DNA of 64,000 nucleotides, from assembly GCF_020921035.1 (NCBI RefSeq), contig NC_063155.1:23987294-24051293 (forward strand). Direction: 5' to 3'. The position numbers and the translations under genes were made by a program. Under the pieces are notes generated by a model. The model saw only the letters and a list, made by a program, of their open reading frames with translations. It did no database searches and had not been told where the DNA came from. Shown here piece after piece: positions 9,610 through 21,785 of this stretch (position 1 is its first letter; the number at the start of each line of letters is the position of its first letter). This DNA is from Rhodamnia argentea. Its lineage: Eukaryota; Streptophyta; Magnoliopsida; Myrtales; Myrtaceae.

Positions 9610-12600
9610 ATCACCCAATAATACGTGCTTGTTTAATGGAAGAAAAATTGATGAGTCATATTAATATAGGTTTGTAATCTCTGGAAAGAGTTACTAAATT
9701 ATTAACCAAGGTAAGCAAAGGTTGATAACTCAATGGAGAAGTTGGTAAAATATAAGAAGAAGAATTAAATGTGGGTAAGTAATTGAAATGATGAGAGCCG
9801 ATAGATTAATCTGACGAAAGTTGGTCAGTCACTTTAAATTAGGTTTGTAGATAAACAGAAGAGTTAGTAAATTTAGCAAGTTATGCTTAGTTAGTGCAAA
9901 TTCCTAATTTGCAAACAATGAAAAAATTGGTAATTTCATAAACGTGTTGGTCCACCAATATATCTGGACAAAAAAGATCACGGCTATTTCTTTTATCGAC
10001 ATTTTTTTCTATATTTACCAATACTTATCGAAATTTACCTAGAAATTGAACCCCTAACCTAGTACTCGCCAGCCCCATCCGCCCAATCCCTTTACCAACA
10101 AGGCCGAATGCTTGTTGGCGTACTTTTATATATGAAATTATATAATTCTGCCCAAGTTTTTCCAAGCAGCCAACAAAATTTTAGTCTTCTCTTTTCAAAA
10201 TATCTGTTGGTTCATCTTTTGGACTCTTGACATTGGAAAGCAGATAATTCTTTCCCACTGTTCTAGTGAATGACATCCACTCTTTAACCAAGCAGATCTA
10301 GTTGAAATTGACGAGGGGAAAAAGCGCAAAAAATACGTTCAAAAAGCATATGAAAATACCTAGCTAATTCCTTTACACATAACCTGAAAATGAAAAGCAA
10401 ACACCAATAGTATCACAGAAGAAAGTATATGTATGATCAGGAAACTAAATAACCCTAATATAAAAAAAATAGGGTCCAGTTAATAAATTAGATAGCATTG
10501 CTTGAGAATAAATACAGTGTCGCGATTTGTGAAGTACTAAGATACAAATTTCTCAGGCGACCCTACCGTAGTGAAGTACCATGATGTGATCCGACGTCGT
10601 TGCGGACTCACGAAGCAAAGTCACCACCTCATTTGGACTCCAGATGTTATCTCTCACTTGCTGCAACGTTAAGAAAGGCAGCAGCTTTTGGCCTCTGCAT
10701 GTTATCTCAATCTGCTGGTTTTCATCAAGCAAAACAAGATAAACTAGGGTTAATTGCGCATAGACTTAATATAACACGTGCATATTATCACAGAGGCAGC
10801 TATCATAATCTAAATATTAAAAACTAAAACTTATTCTCATCCACTTCGATGTAAGAAATAGATTATATGCTTACCAATGGATTGGTGACAAGCGCAAGAG
10901 TTCAGTTAAAATTTGAAAACCTAACCCAAAATACACGCCACTCATCCAACCTATTATGTGTAAATATTTTCTCTTTTTACACGAGCGGGGTGAACTTAAC
11001 AAATTAAAATTAAATAAAAAATCAAAATGTGCCCCGCGACTGGAATTCATATATGGACACATACACCATAGTTTTAGTATGCACATTCAAGCAACATGTT
11101 AGATGAATCTTTTCATTAGGTCCACCAATTCTCTAGCTCGTAAGGTATGCAATCACCACCCTTTAGACTTGTATTCCATTAGAGTCAATGCATTCCCTCG
11201 TCTCCACAAGCAAATAATATAAACAAGCACATCACATTAACAACTTGGAAAAAAAAAAGGGTAATTTGAATGATTTAAGAACACGATAAAAAACATACGC
11301 GCGATATATTATTATTAGGTAGCTTCCCAAAAGTCGTTGGAATTTCAAGCTTATCCCAGAAAAAGAGCAATAAGATCATGGGCTTTGCTTTAGGGTGATC
11401 GTGAGAGTAGCAACATATTGTGCACCACAAATTCTTGAAAAAGTGAACCCTACAATAATTTCTAATTATTTGTTATTTATTTTTTTGTGGCCTAAGACAG
11501 ACTGCTAATTTAACAATGAATTAAGGACGGTTACATAATCATTTCTCTAAAATCAAAGCCATTCTAGTTCTACATGTCAGCCTCGTTTCATGCACGTCTT
11601 CCTTCACGTTGCCATCAAAACTCTATCTCCTAGCTTGAAGGGTCATATATGCTCCTCCACGAACTAACCACCCCACCATAAATCTATATTTTTCTATTGG
11701 AGTATAATGTAATCCTTAAGAAGCTGGAAAGGTGGTACTTCATAGCAATCATTGATGGATCGTCTAATGTTCGAGCCTATTTCACCTACCTACTACATGC
11801 TAAAAGAAAAAAGAAAAAGAAGAAGGGGAAAAAAAATGAACAAGGTAAGCATAGGGTATCAAAATCAATGGTTCAACTATGGGGTGTGTCTTGTACTTGT
11901 ACATGCTTTACCTATAGAAGTCCCTTTCAGCAACTTGGTAGTCGAATGATCCTGTTGTGCGATTCGTTTCCTAGGAAATGCTTTTCTTCGACGTAAATCA
12001 TTGGGAGGCGAATGGCATTACGAGAGGATTGGGAAACAAAGATTTAGGGCAAAGTTAAGAAAAAAGAAATACTTCTAGGGTTTCCAGCGATGGCTCCAAG
12101 GATAGAGAAAGCAGATATAAGTTTACGCTACGCTACTGCTGGACAAGTGAAGAGCATTTACGAATCTATGAATCGCCCCACGTCATCTTAGCCACAGTCT
12201 AGGCAGTGGAGGTGGTGGCACGATGGCAGCGTGGTTTCAGCGACATTTGGCGGGGCTATAAGCAGTGGCGACTGGTGGGGCAGTGGGGCAGCAACGAAAG
12301 ACTGGGGCTATTGCAACTAAGGCACTGGGAGAGTAATAGAGTCGGGTTAAGGTGGAATTTTTTCGTGTTCTAGTTAACCAGGAAGAAGCATAATCTTTCC
12401 CTAAGACAAGGAGATAAGTCTGAGGCGTGTTTATATGTGCCAAGTCTAAAAACTATAACATGATATATTCAGGTCTTTCAAGTCATTAATAAGCTATTTC
12501 TAGATATGCAGATGGACATATGGAAATTCAATCTACGGGCTAGATGAAGTGTCTTTTTTGATAATGAGAGATACCCTAATCTTTCGACTAAATAGTTATA

Positions 12601-14500
12601 ATTAGTGATACACACAAATTGCTCCATCCACGTACATCTGCTAAGATTTGACCTGCAAGGTGATGGGTGTGGCACTCAAAGTTGTTTTAAGTGAGAAAAT
12701 TTATGGTTAAATATGGTACCTAATGTATATAGTCGAATCAAACACCAAATCATTCAGGAAACTAGTGTGGAAGCTTAAGAATCAATAGATAGCATAGTCT
12801 CTAGATAGAGTACATGAAGGACATGCAAACCATTCTGAAATTGCCAAACCAATGCCGGTTCGTGGTTGACCCAATCCAATAAAGAACATGAAAACTTTAT
12901 AAGGAATCAAAAGGCAAAGAGAACTTTAAGTGCAATGTACTCCAACACTACTTTCGCATGAATAATCAATCAATAAAGTACGACGTGTAGTAGGTTTTGG
13001 CAGTTTAATACAGCTGTTTGGCTTAGACAATGGTTGGCGAAATACATTTGGATTGTTGATGGCGTAATGTCCTAACTTCTCGGAACGAAAGCATAAGAGA
13101 GAGAAGAGAGAGAAAAAAAAAGACAGCAATAGGGCGTTGACGTACGCAAGTTTTTGTAGAGCCAACGAGAACTGGATATAGTTCATATCAACAAGCTAAA
13201 TTAAGTCATCTTCTTGTCACAGAAGAAACAAGCAACACAAAGCTAAGGATATCTGTAGTTGACCAAGATTTTTGTATTGTTTTTTTGTGAATTCTTGGAT
13301 CTGATACTTATCAAGGAGGCTTGGTTATCGCCTTACCTCCATCAAGTTCATGATCCACACCCTTTTATTGCTTGGCGATCGAGCTAAAATCTCTTCATGA
13401 AATTCTCGTCGATGCATGTACTATCATCAATTGAGAAGAGATATAGATGAACAAGTATTTTTGGTACTAATTATTTCGATTCATGCTAATTGGAAGAGTG
13501 AAAACCCTAGAACAGTGCCCTTTTGATCCCCGAAGAAATATATTTACTTTTTTTTTTGCATGTCCTGGCGAGCATGCAGCACACGCACTCCTATACAGTT
13601 CGGATGTTCTTTTGTGCATCGACTCGATGTTTCTAAATCTAGAGGGAACGCAGCATGTAATGTAGTCGATATCTCCATTCTATCTTTTGAATATGATTAA
13701 GCTTAATCCTTCTCATTAACCCAGTGGACCTCTTAAATACTGCTTTCTATTCTCCTATACTAAGGGGACATCATATCTACAGGGTGTTCCTGTGTATTCT
13801 GTTTATGTTTTTTCTCCAATTACATCGATAGAACATGGTTTTAATTTCTGCTTTTAGTACTAAACAATGTGAGGGTTTTAATTATTGCTTTAAATGGCAG
13901 AATCAATTTCTTCATTTTTCCTTGATTCATTTCCCTTTTCTTGTGTGTAAATTTTTTTTTCTTTTCGAGTCATGAGAGAGGTGGTAGGTAGGAGGTATAC
14001 ATTATGATCTAACATCTCTCCTCAAGCACTTCGCTGCAATCTTTTTAACTTAGAAAGACCTATAGCAATAGAAAACCAAACTGATCAAATTAGGACAAGT
14101 TCTTACCTGATAAGACAAAGATCTTGTCTCATTTCCCTAAGGAAAAAGATGGGACATAAACTGAACTGAAGGCAAGCTCCATCTAAAGAGACAGACAACT
14201 GCAGCTGACATGTACTCTCTACCTAAATATGATGATTTCACAAGGAATAAGCTAGACGAGAAAACAACTTCCAGATCTGCTGTTTCTATCATGCTTCCAA
14301 ATGCCAACAGTGTCCATGCGTGGACATAACCGATCATCGACGAAATAGGTTGTTCGCTTATGAAGCCGCCTAATCTTGGTCGAAGGCAAATTAGCTTAGT
14401 ATTCTATCATACCGTGAGGAAATTAGCGAAGTTGATTAGCTAGCTACTCTCTCTATCCTCGTTAAATCGCGGGCTAAATGCAAAACGCAAAGGCCGTTGT
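9610..14500. other. Intergenic region without a recognisable gene
   Basis: I see only short frames. The longest ATG frames encode no recognised domain, including a 33-codon peptide from about 12090 starting MAPRIEKADIS. If the LAX PANICLE 2-like gene has a terminal exon it should lie here, downstream on the minus strand, but none was found between 13.0 and 14.5 kb. Confidence 0.5.
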
Positions 14501-14506
14501 ACGTAC

Positions 14507-15600
14507 CTCTGATTCGCTATCCAGTCTCAACTTCTTAACCAAGTACTTCATCACAAGTAGGACCGTCATCCTTCCGTCCCTGAATGTCATGAAAAATAAG
14601 AGGAAAAAATCTCAGAAAACCTGAAAGAAAACTATCTCCCAATGAAGCCACTGAAAGCATAAAAACCCAAATAAAAAAAAAGTTTATAACTATGCATTAC
14701 TTGACTCTGAGGTAAATCTTGGGTATTTGGGGCAAGAATGGTTCTTTATCTCTGCATTCAAGAGACAAAAAGAAGCAAAAACATTAGTGAGAGCATGATG
14801 AATGTCTAATGTAAAGTGGCTTTGCACAATAATGATGGTGAAAAAGAAACGAGTGGGGACTAATGATCTTCGTTCATGCGTTGCCTCTTTTTCACTCACT
14901 GATTCTGCGATGCTCGTAACACGAACCAAACTCCAGGGTAAGGTCTCTTCGGAGCGTCGATGACCCTAAAATCCATGCTTGACCCTGATGCTCCATCTAC
15001 TTGTAGTTGAAGTTGAAAGGGAGGGGGAAGGTTCGGCCGCGGCGGCATTAGAGAAGAAGATGGCGAAGAACACTGCACCGACGACGACAACGAGAAATTG
15101 GGCCAATCGAACCCATGAGTGGGAAAAGTTGAACTACCTGTAGGGTGTTGAAAGAGATACGATAAGCTATGATTAGTACTTCTACCGCTAGCAAAATTGG
15201 TAATTGGCCTAGAAGCTCTAAGATTAGGCACGTCGAAGATTGGGGTTGGGGGCGGTGTCGAGTGCCATGAACATCCGCTCGGTAATAGATCGAGCTCAAC
15301 CGATACTCCGCGGCTAATTCCTTGACCCGTTGGCTCAATCCGATCACACTTTCCGTCGCTGTTGTTCGCTCTAGTATGGCTACATATGCTTAGTTGTAGC
15401 CACGCCTCATCCTTCTCTGCCTGATCTCCAACATCCTTTGAGCTTGACGAGGCCTCCCCATCGATACTGTTAGTTCTTGATTCATCTTCAGCCATCTGAC
15501 CAAGATCAAGACCAACTGCTAGATCAGATGCGGCACACGCAGGAGCAACCGGATTACAACGCCGTTTTCCGGGAAGCCGATCTTGAGGAAGAACCATCAT
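14507..15600 (-). CDS. LAX PANICLE 2-like protein, 3' exon not found
   Basis: Three minus-strand exons join in frame: 15600-14900, 14751-14701 and 14579-14507, with GT-AG borders. Known role: rice LAX2 and relatives are nuclear regulators of axillary meristem formation, and the C-terminal region resembles a ubiquitin-like RAWUL fold. Seen: an acidic, serine-rich N-terminus with VGLDLGQM, then EAWLQLSI, a proline/serine-rich middle, and the conserved stretch VWFVLRASQNQ, EPFLPQIPKIYLRV, then DGRMTVLLVMKYLVKKLRLD. Translation starts at the first of two adjacent ATGs (15600). The readable part is about 275 residues. The last exon, expected to begin near VEI-CRGQ and carry the rest of the fold, is absent from the neighbourhood. 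Retaining the last intron adds about ten residues before a stop. It is either truncated or has a distant exon. Confidence 0.65.
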
Positions 15601-16470
15601 CGCGTCGCAGGAACCCGAAACCCGACCTGCCCGTTGTGGCGACGAGAGGGATGGGTGTTGATTCGCCGTGAGACCTTACTGGCTTGTTCATGGCGGGACT
15701 GGTTTAATTTACGGAAGGAAGAAACAACGAGAATGAATCTTGCAAAGAGCAAATCTCCCTTTCCATCAAATTCTCTTTGTTTGGACGCTTGTGGAGAAGT
15801 AGTTTTGGGAGAAAGAGAGAGAGGCAGTCACATGATTAATGAAATAGTATATGTTCCTCTTCCTCCTTATAGTTTAAAGAGCCCCCAACAATCATTCCCC
15901 TTAGGCTTTTCCCAGAATTCATTCCATTCTCGAGATTCAAAGAATGCATCAACGAGTTTTGACTATTATTTTTGTGACCATTTTATTCTATTAACGTCGT
16001 TATTTTTTAAATGTAACTTACGTTTCCGCTTTCAATGATTTGAAAATTATTTTAATCATGCCATTTTACTCACCTTTGCGTAGAATTTATATGTAGAAGT
16101 ATATATAAGTAATCTTAGATAGTTTTAATTGTCGCAGATGATATTGATTCAAATAAAGCCTCAGCGTAATGCCGTTGTTTAATTATGTAACTGTGTATAC
16201 TATTAAAACTGTTTCAGGGAATAATAATGCTTTTAAAGGAATAGGACCATAATCTAAACTTATAGCGGTGATTTTCTATATTTATATGTTTGTTAGTACC
16301 CGAGGAGACAATTTGGGGCGATGCACATGTAATGTGCAAATGTGAGTACCCACTTTGGCACGTGCTTAATGTTAGCACCTCAATTTTCAATATTTCATTT
16401 TGAGAAGCGTCTAATGGAAATGCTGGATTTTCTAATGAAAGTGACAGTATACATATCTTAAAGGTATTTA
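15601..16470. other. Upstream region of the LAX2-like gene
   Basis: This holds the presumed 5' leader and promoter of the minus-strand gene, then AT-rich DNA. A purine-rich GAGAGAGAG run lies near 15.81 kb. No other gene is visible. Confidence 0.4.
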
Positions 16471-16474
16471 TCAA

Positions 16475-16830
16475 GAAGGTGATCGACTTATTGCATTTGT
16501 GCAAATTCAGTCCTAAACCTTTTAATTTGGCCAATTGGATCATACATTTTGACGATATGTCAATATAGTCCATTCAGTCAATTTTTGAATGAAATGAGTA
16601 ATGTGGATGACAGTCATTCTATGTGGCACGGCCGACGCCGATCTTTTCGCATCGCCGGCTGACGGCCAAGAGCAATGGCTGGTGAGGGCGAGCGTCGACG
16701 AGGCCCCCCTTGCCAAATCTGGTGAGGTTGACCCTCGCCCATGTGAAGCTCAACAAGGCCAGCCCTCGCCCTTGCCCAAACCAGAGGGTAGCTATCGTCG
16801 GCTTTCGCCCTCGCCTAGGCGAGTTCTCTT
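16475..16830. mobile_element. Foldback element, copy C (half copy)
   Basis: The left arm ('caaattcagtcctaaaccttttaatttggccaatt', then 'tccattcagtcaatttt') and the GC-rich core (16.63-16.83 kb) are present. The expected purine tract and right inverted arm are missing. This is a truncated member of the family. Confidence 0.6.
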
Positions 16831-17564
16831 TCCCCCAGTTTATTCAAACTCTTTCCTCCACGAATGTTTTTCCGCCGTTCCAGTCTACATGTCAGACTAG
16901 TGAGTCACTGATGATAATCTCTTTCGTTTTTTCTTGACCAGATCGAACGTGAGTTTGCTTGAGTTTTGCTGTTCACAGTGAAAAAGAAGAAAGAATATCG
17001 AGCGGTATCTGATCACGCAATGAACGGCAATCAACTAGTATTACAATTGAAGCAACCCCTCAAAAAGCTTTTTGACACCTTTGGCCTTTTGTGCCCAGTG
17101 CGGAGATAGCTGATGATTGACCGATCTGTGAACGGAACTTCACGTGTGATGGAACCATTATGCAAATTTATGATCACGATGAATCATTAACAATTAGTAT
17201 TGGACGACGTTCGACATATGCGGCCCACTAAATTTGGAGGCGTGCAAATTGGGGAAAAAAAAAAAGGAATTGGAGCAGATCAGTGGTAGAATCGCAAGCT
17301 GCTAAAAATGGTGTCCGAGCAAGAATGGAAAAAACCATAAATCTGAAGTCAAAGTCATTGAAGATGACCTAAGTTAGGTTTATTCTACAGATGGTGAATT
17401 GCCTTGTGTGGTCCTATATGAGCCATTCACGTGCATTGGATTTGGCAATTGGTGCTAACGATTGCTCACCTCGGCTATCAAAGACTCGCTTGTTTCGCGA
17501 AAAATATATACATCTTTAAAATTTTTGGAGCTTGTATCATTTCAAATTATCAGCCGATGAATAG

Positions 17565-17926
17565 TTTTTTTATTATCGGTAACAATTTATATCTAAACCA
17601 TTTCGCGGATGATGAAAATATTTTTTGTCCATAAGTTTTTTGTAAGTGATTCGAACGATCATGTTTTGAAAAATATTTTCTAAAATCATTCATTTTTTGC
17701 GAAACAATCTGAAAAATGAATAGTTTGGGAAATATTTTCTTTAAAATAATAGCTTATATCACTTGAAGTAGTTAAGTTGGTGAAAAACGTTTTTATTATC
17801 AACAACAACTTATGTCTAAACATTTTCATAAACGATGGAAATATTTTTTGTTCGTTCATTTTTGTAAGTAATATAAGCAATCATTTTCAGGAAAATATTA
17901 TCAAAATCGTTCATTTTTCGTGAAAC
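17565..17926. repeat. Diverged direct repeat, about 225-bp period
   Basis: 'tttattatcggtaacaatttatatctaaac...aaatattttttgt...tttttgcgaaaca' (about 17568-17706) recurs as 'tttattatcaacaacaacttatgtctaaac...aaatattttttgt...ttttcgtgaaaca' (about 17791-17926). Both are AT-rich and non-coding. A related fragment may lie near 39.2-39.3 kb. Confidence 0.6.
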
Positions 17927-18099
17927 AAATACACTGCAAAAATCACCTCTCATGCAAGCTTGGCATTTTCTAGAGTTTCCAACTTGATTACATGTGCAAG
18001 AGATTAATAGAGGGAAGTCGAATGATGCCTCTATATAGGCAAACATTAGCATGTGCATGGGATCTCATTAATTCCTAAAATGGAAAGTGTGTGGGCGTT

Positions 18100-18873
18100 T
18101 TTTTTTTTTTTTTTTTTTGTTTTTTTGCCCAAAAATACTGAAATACGTCGAAACGTGCCTGATACTACTAATTTTGAAAATGTGCCAAAGGTGGGCCATC
18201 TTATGTGGCATGATCGATACCGATATGGACAACATTTTATATTTTTTAAAAATATTTTTTGAAATATTTTAATTTTCTTTTTCTTTCCTCTGATTTATTT
18301 GATTTTCCCCCCTTCTTCCTCCGCCAATCACCGACGAGGCTAGAAAGCCTGAAGTCACTAGATCCTACAAGGTCGAGCCTCGCTAGCGCTTTGCTGTGGT
18401 TGGTCGCCAACTATCGTCGATCGCCGGTCAAGGCCCGATGGCCAATAAACAATTGAAATTTCATGCTGTTAACAAACGAATTTCTACTCTGGGACCAGAA
18501 ATTTTGTGTCATTATCAAATGCATTTCTTTGCTCGGAAACTTTTCTAGGTAATAGAAATATAAAAATATATTTCTGGCCAAAAATAGCTTCCAAAAACAG
18601 AATGGTTATCATTTGCGCCCTCAGCAACTAGCGGAGGAAGAAGGAAAAAGACGAAGAAAAAATGCTAAAAAAAGAAAAATTTTGTCACATCATGCGGTCG
18701 TGCCACGTAGGTTGGCTAACGCCGACAAAACAATCACGTCAACGATTTCCAATCAAAATTGATAAAAAAACCTAAATTGATAAATCATCAAAAGGTTCAT
18801 AATTAAATTGATAAATTGTCAAAAGGGTTTGGCAAATTATCAAAAATGACTAAATTGACAAATCATTAAAATT
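18100..18873. mobile_element. Foldback element, copy D, composite
   Basis: The GC-rich core (18.33-18.44 kb) and right arm (about 18.70-18.87 kb, with 'ctaaattgacaaatcattaaaa') are recognisable. The element is interrupted at about 18.46-18.62 kb by a different repeat with 'agaaatttctggcc'-type words. Its tail seems to resume after copy E, at about 19.52-19.60 kb, so copy E appears to have landed inside it. The left end is poorly defined beside a poly-T run (18.10-18.12 kb). Confidence 0.5.
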
Positions 18874-19519
18874 GAAAAAATTACCAAAAAAAAAGTCCTA
18901 AACTCATTGCAATTGTGCTAATTCAGTCATAAACTTTTTTTTTGTCAATTCGATCCTAAACCTTTTGTAATTATGCCAATTCAGTTCATCCAGTAACTTT
19001 TAATAGCCGGCGACATAATATTTTCATATTTTATAAATTATTTTATTATTTAATTTCCTTTTTCCTTCTTTTTTTTTTTTTTTTTCTTCCCCTTCCCTCT
19101 TCTTCCTCCAACAGATCGCTAGACCTTAGCGAACAGCTAGAGGGACGGCTAGCGACGCTCATTGGGTGAGGCCGAGCCTCGCTATCTCAGATCTAGCGAT
19201 GGTAAGGCTTGATCTCGCCGTCGATGAGCAAGGCTCGGTGGTTCCGGAACTCGCCGAATCTGGGCTGGTTAGATCGGCCGTCCCTCTTGTCGGTCGCCAA
19301 GGTTCGACAACCGGCTGGAGGAAGAAGAGGGAATGCAAAGAAAAAAAGGAAAAATAAAATAAAAAATTCAAAAAAAAAATCGTCGGATTGACTAGTTTGA
19401 CGACCGGCTAGAGGTCCGACGATCGGTGTCCATGTCGGCGACAACAAGCCAAAATTCTCCGGATGAACTGAATTAGCACAATTATAATAGGTCTATGACG
19501 TTTTTTAAAAAATTTCCCC
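18874..19519. mobile_element. Foldback element, copy E, nested in copy D
   Basis: The left end is GAAAAAATTACCAAAAAAA, then AGTCCTAAACTCATTGC. The right end is the inverse: 'gcacaattataataggtc', then 'aaaaaatttcccc'. The core has the same pyrimidine (19.06-19.11 kb), GC-rich and purine (19.32-19.38 kb) segments as copy B. The length of about 645 bp matches copy B closely. Confidence 0.75.
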
Positions 19520-20345
19520 AAAAAAATCTTTCGAACTAAATTGACAAATCGTTAAAAGGTTAGGCTAAAATGATACAATTTAAAGGTTTAAAACTAAATT
19601 GGCTGCCGTCCAAGAACTTTTTGAGCAATATTTCCTAAGATAAATTCTTCACTAATCAACACTATTATCTATCTACCTACCACGATCCTTTATATACGTG
19701 GTTCGGACAAAGGAAAAGGACTTGCCTACCTATTTCCTACACGACAGACGACACCATCCATTGGCAAAGCTCATCAGCAAGAACAGGCACGCTTCTTGCA
19801 TAGGAATCGAAAACCCTTTCCTTGCATGCCCCCATAAAAACCATTAAAAAAAAATTTAGACCAAAAACAAAATAAAATAAAAAGATACTCCTCAATATTC
19901 TTCAACTCCTTTTTTTAATGCTTCACTGTTTCCCACTCGCCATGATTATTACAAAAACCTCATCATTCCCAATCTCGTCTCCCATGTTTTTTTAGCTTTG
20001 TTCCATGTTGTCCGATGTCCTCCTTTGCTTTTTCTTTCCTTTTTTCCTTTTATTTGGAGAAGGGCCGACGGGCTATCATCGATTATCATCAGGATTTGTT
20101 TTCTTTTACAAGACCCACCGCCCACTTTGTTTCCTTCGTGATATCATTGTTGACATTTACGTGTCGATAATTACTTTTATCAGCAACGAGCTGTACTATT
20201 GCAATCAGTCCCATGTTGACTTTGTAAACTTTTAACCTTTTTTGCCTTAGGGTTTGTGGGACTCTAAGATGTGTGTGATGCCTCAGCTATACACTAAATC
20301 CGTATAGTGAACTTGGTTATGGATGTAATTACATTTATGAAAGAA
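19520..20345. other. Spacer without a recognisable gene
   Basis: The first 90 bases look like the tail of foldback copy D. A 76-codon frame at 20005-20235 has no recognised domain. Nothing else is visible. Confidence 0.4.
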
Positions 20346-20349
20346 TTTA

Positions 20350-20785
20350 GTAAAAATTATCAAAAAAAGTCTTGAACCTATTGCACTTATACCGGTTCAG
20401 TCATAAACCTTTCGATTTGGCCAATTTGATCATAAACCTTTCAATTGTGCCAATATAGTTCTAAACCTTTTGATGATTTTACCAATTTATTCATTCTAGC
20501 TAATTTTGGCAGGAAATTTATGATGCAGAGATCTAGTCAGCATCGAATGTCCTACATGTTGGCAATTACATGTCAGCAATGGCCAATGGAGGGAACAAGG
20601 GCAAAAAGAAAACGAAAGGAAAAAAATAAAAAAAATCCAAAAAAATTGCAAAAATTGTCCACACTAGCTGTCCCGTGTCACGTAGGACGGCCTACGCTGA
20701 CTAAATCGTCATATTAGTAATTTCTTACTAAAATTAGCTATAATGACTAAATTGGCAAATCGTTAAAAAGTTTAGAAAAATGTTT
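20350..20785. mobile_element. Foldback element, copy F, short
   Basis: The left arm 'tcaaaaaaagtcttgaacctattgcac' continues with three tandem-like 'cataaaccttt...aatttggcc' phrases. The right arm carries 'actaaattggcaaatcgttaaaaag'. The core is shorter than in copies B, E and H, with a purine tract at 20.60-20.65 kb but little GC-rich DNA. Confidence 0.6.
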
Positions 20786-21320
20786 GCGGGACACATCTTG
20801 CTATCGCGCGTGCGAAAAATCCTTGCATGAACCCGCTTCGTCTTAACCATTGATCAGCATAGGCCTCACATGAGATGCACATGATACGATGGCCGGGATG
20901 AAGTGAGCTCGACTGCGCTCCACGGATGCGCAGGCCCAGACTTGTGGAAGCACTACTTTACCGGGGGCCGACTCTGCCTTTTTCCACACATATCTTTCGT
21001 TTTCTTGATCGCCATCATCATCCATCGTTTTGCTTTAATTGCGTGCCTGAATCACAGTCGCATCACTTTGTGGGTCCTTCAAATGAAATTCTCTCCTTAA
21101 TACCGCAATTAGAGCTTGATTATTGAACAGTTTCTTGTTAACTCGATAAGAACTTTTCCTTCTTTGATAATCAGGAGTACATTGTGCATACCAAATTGTC
21201 TTTCCAAAAATATCATAAGAACTAAGAAGCCCCAAAGTCACATAGATGATAATGAGGCTCGAAAGAGTCCTGAACGCTTGGAGAAGATCGAGTGTCGACG
21301 AGCCCTCCCTTTAAATTGAA

Positions 21321-21785
21321 GGGGAAAGTTACTAAAAAGTACTAAATCTATTTTGATTGTGTCAATTCAGTCTATTTGACCAATCGGCTCTCACATGCCC
21401 AATTTATACTAATATTTTAATTTTTTCATTTTTTTATTGTTTCTTTTTTGCTTTTATTTTTTTTCTTTCTTTTCCTTCCTTATTCCTCCAACCAAACCGC
21501 CAAGCCAGGTGATCGGCCAAAGGCAGAGGTCGTAGAAGCATGACCTTGCCGGCCTCTGCCTCTTGCCGGTCATCGAGCTCAACGATCAATTGGGAGGAAG
21601 AAAGAAGAAAAAAAAAATTTTCAAAAAAAACATTAAAATATTATTAAAAATTGATAACGTCAACACCGGCCGACTAAATGAATTGAATTGACACAAATAC
21701 AAAAGATTTAAGATTAAATTGATTGAAAAATATTATGACTAAATTGACACAATTGTAATAATTTATGACTTTTCAATATTTTTCC
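21321..21785. mobile_element. Foldback element, copy G
   Basis: The left arm is GGGGAAAGTTACTAAAAAG, then 'gtgtcaattcagtctatttgacc'. The right arm is 'aattgacacaattgtaataatttatgac', then 'aatatttttcc'. Pyrimidine (21.42-21.49 kb) and purine (21.59-21.63 kb) tracts flank a GC-rich centre. The centre is shorter than in copy B, giving about 465 bp. Confidence 0.7.

Noticed and set aside
14137-14337. Candidate last exon of the LAX2-like gene on the minus strand
   Set aside because: None of the three frames gives the expected ubiquitin-like C-terminal motifs.
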